In this document: piece by piece, positions 8,084 through 17,995 of the stretch
How positions within the stretch are numbered: position 1 is the first letter of the stretch
How the letters are laid out: every line of letters starts with the position of its first letter
Source of the DNA: SZUA-35 sp037969565
GTDB taxonomy: Bacteria; Actinomycetota; Acidimicrobiia; Acidimicrobiales; SZUA-35
Direction of reading: 5' to 3'
Length of the DNA: 64,000 bases
NCBI GenBank assembly: GCA_037969565.1
Contig: JBBKXQ010000049.1
Location: 1-64,000 of the forward strand
Notes under the pieces: model-generated
What the model saw: the letters and a program-made list of their open reading frames with translations, nothing else
Database searches by the model: none
What the model was told of the DNA's origin: nothing
Position numbers and translations under genes: made by a program

Positions 8084-10353
8084 GAGGGTTCTCCGTTGCT
8101 TTCAAAGTCTTGTTGGAAGGCGTTCGGGTCGAACGAGTTGTCGCCGAACGAGTTGTCGTCGAAGGGGTTTTCTGCGGGGGTGCCGTCTAGTGACGTGTCG
8201 AAGGCACCTGCATCGAAGGCACCTGCTCCATACGGACTTGCGTCGTCGGTGTTGTCACCCGAATAGGCCTCCTCGAGAGAGACCTCGTCGAGAGTGGCTC
8301 CACCGAACAGGGCGTCGTCGAACGAGGTGTCGTCGAGAGGGGTGTCTTTGCGAGGATCGTTCAACGGGTCGAAGGAACCGGATTCCGGAGCGGCATCGAC
8401 CGACTGGGTGAAGTCCGTCGGCATCGGCGGGGTCGCGAGGTCGGCCAACGGCTTTCCCTTCAAACCACTGCGATACCGAGCCAGCATCGAACGAATCTCT
8501 TCCGGGTTCCGGACACTTGCGGCGACCGGTCGACCCTCGCTCACTGGAGCGCGATTCTGCGAACGATCTCGTTTGACGAGGCCGCTCGAAGTCCGCTCGG
8601 CCTCGGGCTGGAGTAGCGACTCCATCCCGGTATCGAACGACTCACCGGTGGGGATTGCGTCTTCGAGTTTGGACGTCTGACCTCCAACGGCGACGGTTTC
8701 GGCCGAAACCTCGAGTGCAGCGGGATCAAAGGTCGGCGTCGTCCAGGGTTCGTCGTTGGCTTCTGCTGCAACCGGCGTCCGGGCCGCGGGCCGACCGAAG
8801 ATCATCGACGAGGATTCGCTGGGCGCGACCGGCGGGGGAACGTCCTCCGGTGCGGAATCGAAGTTGTTGGTGCCGAGGCCGAGCAATCTGGCCAGCGCGT
8901 CGGACTGCGGAACCTGGGCGGCCACGGGCGTCGGGGCCGCTGGCATCGGAGGAGCCTCGGGGACCGAGGGCATCGCCGCGGGCTCGGGCATCGCCACTGG
9001 TTCGGGCATCGCCACTGGTTCGGGCATCGGCGGTTGCGCCGCTTGGCCGGTGCCCACAGGAGTGGTCCCCCGTTGCGGCATGGCCGGGGGTGTCCACGGC
9101 TCCTCGTCGGGCATGTCGAACGTGGGTGCCGACGGCGACGGGCTCGGTGCAGGCGGGGCCGGCATCGATGTGTCGTCGTTGGCGGGGCTGGTTTCGGTCT
9201 GCGGTGTTGCGGGCTCGTCAGAGGGGCGACCACGATCGTGGCTCGGCAGTTCGCGTCCGGCCAGAACCGCCGCAGGAACCTCAGCGATGGCCGTGATGCC
9301 ACCGCTCGCGGTGTGCATCAATTCGATGTTCACGCCAAGGCGGCGGGCGAGACGTCCGACGACAATGAATCCGAGCGAACGAGTCAGGCCAAGGCCGAGT
9401 TCGGGAGGGTTGGCCAAGACCTCGTTGGCATGGGCCAGCTGTTCGGTCGTCATGCCGATGCCGTGGTCGACACAGGAGATCAAGTATGAGCCGTCGGGAT
9501 GGGTCACACCCGTGACTTCCACCGGGCTGTCGGGCGGGGAGAACTGCGTGGCGTTTTCGAGAACCTCGGAGAAGAGGTGGGCGAGATCGACCGCAGCCTG
9601 AGCGCCGATCTGGGCCTCTTCGACGCTGGTCAGTTTGACGTGTCGGTAGTCCTCGATCTCGCTCATTGCCACACGAAGCACGTCCGCAATGGCGACGGGT
9701 CCGCCCCGTCGGCGGACCGATTCCGCTCCGGCCAGCACAAGAAGGCTCTCGGCGTTTCGACGCATTCGGGTGGCGAGGTGATCGAGACCGAACAGCTCTT
9801 CGAGTCGATCCGGATCTTCCTCACTCGATTCGAGCGCATCGATGACTTCGATCTGGCGGTCGAGCAGGCTCTGATTGCGGCGGGCCAGGTTGACCACGAG
9901 TTCGGTCAGTCCCTCGCGGACCACGTTTCGTTGCGCCACCGCAAGCCCGGCGATGCCGTCTTGCACGGCGTTGAGTGACGAGATCAGGTGTGCAACTTCG
10001 TCATTCTTGGATCCGCCGGAGAGCGGTTCGAACGATGGTGCCTCGGCTCCGGGGTTCTTGATCGTCTCGAGCAAGGCCGGGAGACGGTCTTCCGCCAGTT
10101 CTCGAGCGGCGCGTGCTGCGCTTTCGAGAGGATCGGTGATCGTGCGACCGATGACGACGACGGTGAGGGCGCTGAGGAGCACGGAGGCGAGAGCCACCAC
10201 TCCCAGCGTGCGAATGTCGTCGATCAGCACATCGGCCGACACGGTGGTGCGTCGGCTGAGCAGCACGCTGTAGGCCGCCACGATCGCAAGGACAAAGAGC
10301 GGCGGGACGGCGATGGCGACTAATTTGGTTCGTAACTTGAGATTCTGGAACAT
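8080..10353 (-). CDS. cvnA: Conservon sensor-kinase-like ATPase with minimal sensor (CvnA-like)
   Basis: A 757-residue membrane protein leading the conservon. Two hydrophobic helices (about 11-32 and 49-69) are separated by only some 16 residues, so the large extracellular sensing domain usual in CvnA is absent. A HAMP-like linker follows, then a helical segment FGLDHLATRMRRNAESL at 188-204, then a GHKL ATPase with N box SEVLENATQFSPP (Asn267) and G1 box VDHGIGM (about 295-301). The last 380 residues look disordered: Pro/Met/Ala-rich with repeated MPEPVA units, then Asp/Ser/Phe-rich near the end (FDDNSFGDNSF). True kinase activity of such proteins is uncertain. Confidence 0.88.
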   Translation of the reverse strand: MFQNLKLRTKLVAIAVPPLFVLAIVAAYSVLLSRRTTVSADVLIDDIRTLGVVALASVLLSALTVVVIGRTITDPLESAARAARELAEDRLPALLETIKNPGAEAPSFEPLSGGSKNDEVAHLISSLNAVQDGIAGLAVAQRNVVREGLTELVVNLARRNQSLLDRQIEVIDALESSEEDPDRLEELFGLDHLATRMRRNAESLLVLAGAESVRRRGGPVAIADVLRVAMSEIEDYRHVKLTSVEEAQIGAQAAVDLAHLFSEVLENATQFSPPDSPVEVTGVTHPDGSYLISCVDHGIGMTTEQLAHANEVLANPPELGLGLTRSLGFIVVGRLARRLGVNIELMHTASGGITAIAEVPAAVLAGRELPSHDRGRPSDEPATPQTETSPANDDTSMPAPPAPSPSPSAPTFDMPDEEPWTPPAMPQRGTTPVGTGQAAQPPMPEPVAMPEPVAMPEPAAMPSVPEAPPMPAAPTPVAAQVPQSDALARLLGLGTNNFDSAPEDVPPPVAPSESSSMIFGRPAARTPVAAEANDEPWTTPTFDPAALEVSAETVAVGGQTSKLEDAIPTGESFDTGMESLLQPEAERTSSGLVKRDRSQNRAPVSEGRPVAASVRNPEEIRSMLARYRSGLKGKPLADLATPPMPTDFTQSVDAAPESGSFDPLNDPRKDTPLDDTSFDDALFGGATLDEVSLEEAYSGDNTDDASPYGAGAFDAGAFDTSLDGTPAENPFDDNSFGDNSFDPNAFQQDFESNGEPS
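8989..9024. repeat. 18-bp in-frame tandem repeat in cvnA
   Basis: Two perfect copies of CATCGCCACTGGTTCGGG and partial neighbours encode MPEPVA units in the disordered tail of the conservon kinase. Copy number may vary between strains. Confidence 0.75.
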
Positions 10354-10427
10354 AACCCTCTCGCAGGATCTGACGGACTAAAAGCATGATCGGCCTCTCG
10401 ATCCCGACCTTGAGGTACCTTGCCCAG

Positions 10428-11123
10428 ATGTCTGAAGAAGCTCTCAGCGGGACGCTGGCCGATCTCCCGCTCGATGCAGTCCTGAGTTCCCTCGCTGCGA
10501 ACGGCCGCACCGGGGTGCTCCGAGTTGGTGAAGGGAACGAGATTTGGCTCGATGAGGGCCAGATCTACCTCGTGCTCACGCCTACCGGGGCCGACGCCGT
10601 TGCCGTTCTCTTCGGTGCGGGTGAGGGCACCCTCGAAGAGATTGCTTCGTTGCTGGCGAAACAATCCGACGTCTCGGCCACGCTCGCCGAGCGCAGCCCG
10701 GAGGCCGCCCGATCGCTGGAGCGACTGCTCCACGAACACAATCTGCACCTGCTGTTCGAGCTGCTGGTTCCCAGTGATCGTCCGTTCGTCTTCGAAGACA
10801 GCACGGTGCATGCTCTCGGTCATCGCTTTCGGGAGAGCACCGAGCATCTGGTCACTCAGGCCAAGCGCCGACTCGAGATCTGGTCCCAGATCGCGTCCCG
10901 GATCCCTAGCACGGCGGCCGCATTCAGGCTGGCCTCGATGTTGCCCCAGAACGCCGATGAGCGAACCGTCACGGCCGACGAATGGCGCTACCTCTCGCTT
11001 CTCGACGGCCATCGGTCTGTTGCCGACGTGATCACCACCACCAAAGAGAGCGCATTCCGCGTTTGTTCGTCGCTCTATCGCATGCTTCTCGAGGGAATGA
11101 TCGAAGAAGTTCCGACCGCCTGA
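10428..11123 (+). CDS. DUF4388 domain protein
   Basis: A protein of about 231 residues with an N-terminal DUF4388 (PATAN-like) domain: LSGTLADLPLDAVLSSLAANGRTGVLRV, then EIWLDEGQIYLV. The C-terminal half is helical and ends in what looks like a winged-helix segment (SVADVITTTKESAFRVCSSL). DUF4388 proteins often accompany bacterial GTPase/roadblock signalling, so it probably works with the divergent conservon. I prefer the ATG at 10428, where the conserved domain begins; an ATG at 10386 would add 14 residues and leave only 32 bp between divergent genes. Confidence 0.8.
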   Translation: MSEEALSGTLADLPLDAVLSSLAANGRTGVLRVGEGNEIWLDEGQIYLVLTPTGADAVAVLFGAGEGTLEEIASLLAKQSDVSATLAERSPEAARSLERLLHEHNLHLLFELLVPSDRPFVFEDSTVHALGHRFRESTEHLVTQAKRRLEIWSQIASRIPSTAAAFRLASMLPQNADERTVTADEWRYLSLLDGHRSVADVITTTKESAFRVCSSLYRMLLEGMIEEVPTA

Positions 11124-11124
11124 T

Positions 11125-11736
11125 TCAGGGCGTGCGCATTCTCATCAACACGGCTTCGGCTTCCACATAGGTGAATCCGAAGTAGTGCATCATGGTGGCC
11201 GCGAGATCAGGATCCTCGAGATCCAACAGTGAGCCGATCAGCGGTATCTCGTTGGCCCGAAGGTAGACCGGTCGCGTTTCGCTGAGCGAGCGCATGGATC
11301 GAAGGGCTGATGCGATGCTTCTGACGACGTGGGTGTTGTCGGCCGAACCGCAGTCGAGCCTGACCGGAGTCCAACCGATCCACAGGATCTTCTCTCCGTA
11401 GTCGATGTAGGGAGGGAGCCGGAGGGCCAGATCTCGGGAACCGAAAGCGGCGACCTTGGTGCCGTAGAGCTCGGCCATCTCCATCAACATGCCGGCCGAC
11501 GGCGTTCGCAGTCCGGACTCGAAATGTCCCAGCTCGCGTTCGGAGATGCGGAGCGCACCTGCGGCGCCGGCTGCGGTGTGACCCATCCGACGGCGTGCCT
11601 TCTCGAGGGCCAGACCAATGGCCACTTGCGAATTCTCGCGGTAGGTCTCGATCGCGTTGATGTATGGCGCGAGGTCGGGCGGATGCGCCGACACTTCTAG
11701 ACCAGTGGTGGTGTTCCCGAACGCTGAGGGTGACAT
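11125..11736 (-). CDS. XRE-type helix-turn-helix protein
   Basis: About 203 residues. A helix-turn-helix of the Cro/CI type spans roughly residues 38-95: ARRRMGHTAAGAAGALRISERELGHFESGLRTPSAGML. The rest (KILWIGWTPVRLD and a C-terminal helical part) is not a known sensor domain. ATG at 11736 is preferred because AGGTGG precedes it; a GTG at 11742 is possible. It is tail to tail with the DUF4388 gene with one base between the stops, so it may be a local regulator, but nothing shows its target. Confidence 0.75.
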   Translation of the reverse strand: MSPSAFGNTTTGLEVSAHPPDLAPYINAIETYRENSQVAIGLALEKARRRMGHTAAGAAGALRISERELGHFESGLRTPSAGMLMEMAELYGTKVAAFGSRDLALRLPPYIDYGEKILWIGWTPVRLDCGSADNTHVVRSIASALRSMRSLSETRPVYLRANEIPLIGSLLDLEDPDLAATMMHYFGFTYVEAEAVLMRMRTP

Positions 11737-11817
11737 GGCCACCTGCCTTCAAGTTTGGGGATTCGGTGATGCACCCACTCCTTGAATCGGCAGGGTCGCT
11801 GAGACCTTGAGCCGGTT

Positions 11818-13296
11818 TCAGGCCATCGGCCGGTCGGTGGGTCGAACGGGGCTCGGTAGCAGCGTGTGTCCCATCAGGCTCTTGTCGACGGCAGCGGCGC
11901 AGGCCCGACCTTCGGCGATCGCCCAGACGATGAGACTCTGACCACGGCCCATGTCACCGCAGGCGAACACCCCTGATTCCGAGGTGGTCCAGTCTCGATC
12001 TCGAAGCACGTTGCCGCGGCCATCGAGTTCGACGCCGAGTTGGTAGAGGAGGCTTCCCTTTTCCGGTCCGACGAATCCCATCGCCAGGAGAACGAGGTCG
12101 GCGTCGTATTCGAAGTCGGTTCCCTCGATGGGGACGAATCCGGGACGATCGTCGATCATCCCCATCTCGACCTCGGTGCCACGAAGATGTGTGATCACAC
12201 CATCCGATCCGACGAACTCACTCGTGTTCACGGCGTACACCCGGTCGCCACCCTCTTCGTGGGCCGAGGTGACCTTGTACTGAAGGGGAAAGAGCGGCCA
12301 TGGCGTGCGCTCGGAACGCTCGTCAGGAGGACGGGGCATGATCTCGAACTGTTTGACGGAGGCCGCTCCCTGTCGATGTGCGGTGCCGAGACAGTCGGCC
12401 CCGGTGTCGCCGCCACCGATGATGATCACGTGCTTGCCCTCGGCTGAGATCGCTGGTCGTTCGTCGTCGCCTTGCTGCACTTTGTTGGCCAGTGGCAGAT
12501 ATTCCATGGCCTGATGGATGCCATCGAGCTCGCGCCCGGGAATCGGCAGATCGCGTGATTCGGTTGCTCCCCCGGCCAGGACGACCGAGTCGAATTCGGC
12601 TCGCAGCTCGGCGACGGGAATGGTGTTCGGGTTGTCGGCCGGCCCACCGACGTAGGCGTCGGTGCGAAACTCGGTGCCTTCGGCCGACATCTGATCGAGT
12701 CGACGGTCGAGAACGGATTTTTCCATCTTGAATTCGGGAATGCCGTAGCGCAGGAGACCACCGATGCGGTCGGCGCGTTCGAACACCACGACGTTGTGAC
12801 CGGCGCGAGTGAGTTGTTGGGCGACCGCGAGGCCAGCCGGACCAGAGCCGATGACTGCCACCTTCTTGCCGGTTGGCTTGGAGGCGATGACGGGCGTGAC
12901 CCAACCCTCTTCCCAGGCTCGATCGATGATAGCCACCTCGATGTTCTTGATGGTCACCGCTTCGGTGTTGATTCCGGCGACGCATGCCCCCTCGCACGGG
13001 GCCGGGCAGAGCCGACCGGTGAACTCCGGGAAATTGTTGGTGGCGTGGAGGCGTTCGATCGCGTCTCGCCATTGGTCGCGGTAGACGAGATCGTTCCAGT
13101 CGGGAATGAGGTTGCCCAACGGGCATCCCTGATTGCAGAAGGGGATCCCACAGTCCATGCACCGGGATGCCTGATCTTGTAACTCGAACTGGTCGAAGGG
13201 TTCGTAGACCTCTTTCCAGTCGCGGAGCCGTACGGGAACGGGACGCCGGGTGGGAACCTTGCGGTCGTGAATCAAGAACCCGCGAGGATCACCCAC
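11818..13296 (-). CDS. gltD: Glutamate synthase (NADPH) small subunit
   Basis: A 492-residue GltD. The N-terminal domain has the cysteine sets CMDCGIPFCNQGCPLGN and LCPAPCEGAC that hold the two 4Fe-4S clusters. Then come the FAD site (VIGSGPAGLAVAQQL) and the NADPH site (IIGGGDTGADCLGTAHRQGA). It passes electrons from NADPH to the large subunit for glutamate formation from glutamine and 2-oxoglutarate. Its start overlaps the gltB stop by eight bases. Length is normal. Confidence 0.97.
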   Translation of the reverse strand: MGDPRGFLIHDRKVPTRRPVPVRLRDWKEVYEPFDQFELQDQASRCMDCGIPFCNQGCPLGNLIPDWNDLVYRDQWRDAIERLHATNNFPEFTGRLCPAPCEGACVAGINTEAVTIKNIEVAIIDRAWEEGWVTPVIASKPTGKKVAVIGSGPAGLAVAQQLTRAGHNVVVFERADRIGGLLRYGIPEFKMEKSVLDRRLDQMSAEGTEFRTDAYVGGPADNPNTIPVAELRAEFDSVVLAGGATESRDLPIPGRELDGIHQAMEYLPLANKVQQGDDERPAISAEGKHVIIIGGGDTGADCLGTAHRQGAASVKQFEIMPRPPDERSERTPWPLFPLQYKVTSAHEEGGDRVYAVNTSEFVGSDGVITHLRGTEVEMGMIDDRPGFVPIEGTDFEYDADLVLLAMGFVGPEKGSLLYQLGVELDGRGNVLRDRDWTTSESGVFACGDMGRGQSLIVWAIAEGRACAAAVDKSLMGHTLLPSPVRPTDRPMA

Positions 13297-16200
13297 GAGT
13301 CACCTCCATGAGGGAACTGGTTGGGTCGGCGCCGTCGAAGGTTGCATGTTCGGCGGCAATGAGTACTCGTTTGTAATCAGATGGCATGACTTTGACGAAA
13401 CGCTCGACCTCGCTGGCCCAGGAGGCGAGCAACCGATCGGCCACTTCGGATCCGGTTTCGGTCTGATGGACTTGGATGAGTGCGAGAAGTTCGGCCTGGT
13501 CTTCCGGGCTCAGCGGGTCGAGTTCGACCATCTCGCGATTGACCCGGGACGGAAACGACCCGTCGACGTCGTAAACGTAGGCGATTCCGCCGGACATGCC
13601 GGCCCCGAAGTTGCGTCCGGTTCGACCGAGAATGACGGCCCGGCCGCCGGTCATGTATTCACAACCATGGTCGCCGACTCCTTCGACGACGGCCGTGGCG
13701 CCCGAGTTTCGAACGCAGAAGCGCTCCCCCACACGACCCCGGAAGTACGCCTCGCCAGAGGTCGCTCCGTAGAGGAGCACGTTGCCGGCGATGACGTTGT
13801 CTTCGGCGACGAAGGTGCTGGATTTGTGGGGGAAGAGCACGAGGCGCCCGCCACTCAGGCCCTTGCCCACGTAGTCGTTGGCGTCGCCTTCGAGGCGCAG
13901 CGTGATGCCCTTGGGTACGAACGCCGAGAAGGAGTTCCCGGCCGAACCGGTGAAGTCGAGTTGGATGGTGTCTTGGGGCAAACCGTCGGCCCCATGCCGT
14001 TTGGTGACCTCGTGGCCGAGCATCGTGCCGACGGTGCGGTTGACGTTGCGAATGGGATAGGCCTGCCGGAACGGAGTTCCCGATTCCAGTGCGTCGGCGC
14101 AATCGACGATCAGCGTTTGGTCGAGGGCCGCCTCGAGTTGGTGGTCCTGCGTGGTGATGCAGCGGCGGGGCGTGCCTGGCTCCATCTGCGGTACGTAGAG
14201 AATCGGTGAGAGGTCGAGACCTGACGCCTTCCAGTGATGGACGGCATCGCGAGTGTCGAGGCACTCGGCCCGTCCGACGGCCTCTTCGATCGAGCGGAAT
14301 CCGAGTTCAGCCAGATACTCACGAACCTCTTCGGCGATGTATTCGAAGAAGGTTTCGACGAACTCGGGCTGCCCCGAGAATCGGGCCCGGAGCTCGGGAT
14401 TCTGCGTGGCAACACCGACCGGGCACGTGTCGAGGTGGCACACCCGCATCATCACGCACCCGGAGACGACCAGGGGTGCCGTGGCGAAACCGAACTCCTC
14501 CCCGCCCAGCAGGGCGGCCACGATCACGTCTCGGCCCGTCTTGATCTGGCCATCGACCTGGACGACGATGCGGTCGCGAAGGTCGTTGAGAAGGAGCGTC
14601 TGTTGGGTTTCGGCGAGGCCGAGTTCCCATGGCCCACCGGCATGTTTCAGCGAAGTGAGCGGCGATGCGCCAGTGCCTCCGTCGTTGCCCGAGATGAGCA
14701 CCACATCGGACTTGGCTTTCGAAACACCCGCGGCAACGGTGCCCACTCCCACCTCGGAGACCAACTTGACGTGGATCCGAGCCGATGGGTTGGCGTTCTT
14801 CAGGTCGTGGATCAGCTGGGCCAGGTCTTCGATCGAATAGATGTCGTGATGGGGAGGAGGCGAGATGAGACCGACGCCCGGGGTCGAGTAGCGCACCTCG
14901 GCAATCCAAGGCCACACCTTCTTGCCCGGAAGCTGGCCTCCCTCACCGGGCTTCGCCCCCTGCGCCATCTTGATCTGGATGTCGTCGGCGTTGGTCAGGT
15001 AATTCGACGTGACACCGAACCGACCGGAGGCGACCTGTTTGATGGATGATCGCTTGGAATCACCGTTGGCCATGGTGACGAAGCGGGCCGGATCTTCTCC
15101 ACCCTCGCCGGTGTTGGACTTGCCGCCGAGCCGGTTCATGGCGATCGCCAGCGTTTCATGGGCCTCGGATGAGATCGACCCGTAGCTCATGGCTCCGGTG
15201 GCAAATCGTTTGACGATCTCGGAGATGGGTTCGACCTCGTCGATCGGAACCGGTTCTCCCATCGGCTTCAGCTTGAAGAGTCCGCGGAGCGTTGCGAGCT
15301 GCTCGGCCTGGTCGTCGACGAGCGTCGTGTACTCCTTGAACACCTTGTACTGCTTCGAGCGTGTTGCGTGCTGCAGCTTGAAAACGGTTTCCGGATTGAA
15401 GAGGTGGAACTCACCTTCGCGCCGCCACTGGTATTCGCCGCCCAGCTCCAGCTCTCGGTGGGCCAACATCTCGGGACGGTCGGGGAAAGCCCGACGATGT
15501 TGCTGAGCGATTTCTTCCGCGAGTTCGTCAAGGCCGATTCCGCCCAGCTTCGAGGTGGTTCCGGTGAAATACTCGTCGACGAGTTCGTGACCCAGACCGA
15601 GTGCTTCGAAGATCTGGGCCCCGGCGTAGGAGGCCACGGTGCTGATGCCCATCTTCGACATCACCTTGATGACACCTTTGGAGGCGGCCTTCACGTAGTT
15701 GTAGCCGGCCAACGATGGGTCGGCGCTGGATTGGTCCCACGCGATCCGATCCTCGATTGCCTCGAACGTGAGGGAGGGACAGATGGCGCCGGCGCCGTAC
15801 CCCAGCAGAAGGGCGAAATGATGCACTTCGCGGGCGTCGGCGGAATCGATCACCAGACCGATCTGGGTGCGGGTTTTCTCCCGAACGAGATGATGGTGAA
15901 CGGCGCTGGTGAGCAGGAGCGATGGGATGGGGGCCAGATCAGCCGTGGCATCACGGTTGCTGACGACGATGATCGACGACCCTGCGGCGATGGCTTCTGA
16001 TGCCTGCCTGCGAACGTCTTCCAAGGCCAGCCGCAGCCCCTCGCCGCCCTCGGCAACCGGGTAACGCCCACGCACGACGCTGCAACTGAGGCGAGGGAAG
16101 TTGCCTTCGTCGTTCGCGTGGATGATCTGCGTGAGTTCGTCACGGGTGATGACGGGGTGGGGCAGACGAATCTGGCGGGAAGAACGGGGGCCAGGATCGA

Positions 16201-17809
16201 GGAGATTGCCTTCGGGTCCGATGGCACTGCCGGCTGCGGTGACCAGTTCTTCGCGGATCGAGTCGAGGGGCGGGTTCGTGACCTGGGCGAACAACTGGGA
16301 GAAGTAGTCGAACAACAAACGCGGTTTGCTGGACAACACGGCCAGCGGCGTGTCGGTGCCCATTGATCCGATCGCCTCTTGGCCGCTGCGAACCATCGGT
16401 TCGACCAGGAGCTCGAGTTCCTCTTGGGTGAAACCGTTGGCGACCAACTGCGGAATGATCAACTCGTGGATGGGGTGTGGGATGTCTCGCTCGGGCAGGT
16501 CTGCCAGATCGATGAAACTCTCGTTCCATTCCGCATAGGGGGCGGCCGCGGCGAGCGTGGCTTTGATCTCGGCGTCATCGATGATTCGGCCATTGACGGT
16601 GTCGACGAGGAACATCTTTCCCGGCTCGAGCCGACCCTTCATCACGATCTTCGACGGGTCGACATCGATGACGCCGACCTCGGAAGCCATCGCAACGATT
16701 CCGTCGTCGGTGACCCAGTAGCGACTCGGCCGGAGACCGTTGCGGTCGAGCACGGCGCCGACGATTTCGCCGTCGGTGAAGGTGACCGAGGCTGGTCCGT
16801 CCCATGGCTCCATCAGCGCCGAGTGAAAACGATAGAACTCCCGTTTGGCGGGATCCATCGACGGGTTCTTCTCCCAGGCTTCGGGAATCATCATCAGAAC
16901 CGCATGCGGGAGCGAATATCCGCCGAGATGCAGGAGTTCGAGCGCCTCGTCGAAACTGGCCGTGTCGGAGGCGTAGGGGGTGCAGATCGGGAAGAGTTTC
17001 TCGATTCGATCTCCCCAGATCGGCGATGCGAGGAGCGCTTCGCGAGCACGCATCCAGTTGCGGTTGCCCTTGACGGTGTTGATCTCGCCGTTGTGGGCCA
17101 CGAATCGGTACGGGTGGGCCAGCGGCCAAGACGGGAACGTGTTGGTGGAGAACCGACTGTGAACCAGCGCCAGAGCGCTCTCGATGAGAGGATCGACCAG
17201 ATCAGGAAAGAAGTCGGAGAGTTGGGGTGTGGTGAGCATGCCCTTGTAGACGAGGGTGCGGCTGCTCAGGCTCGAGAAGTAGACGGGGAGTTCGTGTTCG
17301 ATCCGCTTCCGAACGACATATGCCTCGCGGTCGAGGTCGATGCCACGCAAGCCGGCGGGTGACGAGATCACGAGTTGTTCGAACGACGGCATCACACCGA
17401 GGGCTTGGGAGCCGAGCGTGGAGGGGTCGGTGGGCACGGTTCGCCAACCGACGATCGTGAGGCCCTCGTCGGCCACGATCTTCTCGATCGAGTCCATGAC
17501 TTCGAGTCGTTCGTCGTTCGACGCAGGCAAGAAGCCGATACCGACGGCGTAGCTTCCGGCCGGGGGAAGGTTGTCGAATGACTTCGAGAGGAGGCGATGG
17601 GGAACTTGGATCAGGATGCCGGCGCCGTCGCCGGTGTTCGGCTCGGCATTGGTGGCGCCTCGGTGCTGCATACACGTCAGGGCGTTCAACGCGAGCACGA
17701 CCACGTCGTGGCTCACTCGACCGTTGAGATCGGCAATGAAACTGACGCCGCATGCATCGTGTTCGAATGAAGGGTCATAAAGACCCTGGGTCGGCGGAAA
17801 GTCTTTCAC
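13289..17809 (-). CDS. gltB: Glutamate synthase (NADPH) large subunit
   Basis: A GltB of 1,506 residues. With a GTG start at 17809, preceded by GGAGAAG, the catalytic N-terminal cysteine is Cys20 in EHDACGV after a 19-residue propeptide, as expected for this Ntn amidotransferase. Domains in order: class II glutaminase, central domain, FMN-binding synthase barrel with the 3Fe-4S cysteines in RVCHLDTCPVG, and the C-terminal GXGXG beta-helix. The open frame extends 40 codons upstream to an ATG, but that extension has no conserved sequence. Central ammonia-assimilation enzyme; forms an operon with gltD. Confidence 0.97.
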   Translation of the reverse strand: MKDFPPTQGLYDPSFEHDACGVSFIADLNGRVSHDVVVLALNALTCMQHRGATNAEPNTGDGAGILIQVPHRLLSKSFDNLPPAGSYAVGIGFLPASNDERLEVMDSIEKIVADEGLTIVGWRTVPTDPSTLGSQALGVMPSFEQLVISSPAGLRGIDLDREAYVVRKRIEHELPVYFSSLSSRTLVYKGMLTTPQLSDFFPDLVDPLIESALALVHSRFSTNTFPSWPLAHPYRFVAHNGEINTVKGNRNWMRAREALLASPIWGDRIEKLFPICTPYASDTASFDEALELLHLGGYSLPHAVLMMIPEAWEKNPSMDPAKREFYRFHSALMEPWDGPASVTFTDGEIVGAVLDRNGLRPSRYWVTDDGIVAMASEVGVIDVDPSKIVMKGRLEPGKMFLVDTVNGRIIDDAEIKATLAAAAPYAEWNESFIDLADLPERDIPHPIHELIIPQLVANGFTQEELELLVEPMVRSGQEAIGSMGTDTPLAVLSSKPRLLFDYFSQLFAQVTNPPLDSIREELVTAAGSAIGPEGNLLDPGPRSSRQIRLPHPVITRDELTQIIHANDEGNFPRLSCSVVRGRYPVAEGGEGLRLALEDVRRQASEAIAAGSSIIVVSNRDATADLAPIPSLLLTSAVHHHLVREKTRTQIGLVIDSADAREVHHFALLLGYGAGAICPSLTFEAIEDRIAWDQSSADPSLAGYNYVKAASKGVIKVMSKMGISTVASYAGAQIFEALGLGHELVDEYFTGTTSKLGGIGLDELAEEIAQQHRRAFPDRPEMLAHRELELGGEYQWRREGEFHLFNPETVFKLQHATRSKQYKVFKEYTTLVDDQAEQLATLRGLFKLKPMGEPVPIDEVEPISEIVKRFATGAMSYGSISSEAHETLAIAMNRLGGKSNTGEGGEDPARFVTMANGDSKRSSIKQVASGRFGVTSNYLTNADDIQIKMAQGAKPGEGGQLPGKKVWPWIAEVRYSTPGVGLISPPPHHDIYSIEDLAQLIHDLKNANPSARIHVKLVSEVGVGTVAAGVSKAKSDVVLISGNDGGTGASPLTSLKHAGGPWELGLAETQQTLLLNDLRDRIVVQVDGQIKTGRDVIVAALLGGEEFGFATAPLVVSGCVMMRVCHLDTCPVGVATQNPELRARFSGQPEFVETFFEYIAEEVREYLAELGFRSIEEAVGRAECLDTRDAVHHWKASGLDLSPILYVPQMEPGTPRRCITTQDHQLEAALDQTLIVDCADALESGTPFRQAYPIRNVNRTVGTMLGHEVTKRHGADGLPQDTIQLDFTGSAGNSFSAFVPKGITLRLEGDANDYVGKGLSGGRLVLFPHKSSTFVAEDNVIAGNVLLYGATSGEAYFRGRVGERFCVRNSGATAVVEGVGDHGCEYMTGGRAVILGRTGRNFGAGMSGGIAYVYDVDGSFPSRVNREMVELDPLSPEDQAELLALIQVHQTETGSEVADRLLASWASEVERFVKVMPSDYKRVLIAAEHATFDGADPTSSLMEVTRG

Positions 17810-17995
17810 CGGCTTCTCCAGGTCAGTAGGGCGGCGGTCGCTTGTCGAGGGACGAAAAGCGGGCGGGGACAGCGTTGGCCCGGCCAAGGAGTTCGGAGAT
17901 CCTATCTCCCGATGCAAAGGGTTCGCCAAACTTCATCGCTTGATGAGATGGGTGGCGGGGTTTCCCCATGTTTCCACGATCGGTACGTTCCATGA

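Noticed and set aside
16379..17362. 327-residue plus-strand open frame
   Set aside because: Antisense of gltB; no family signature.
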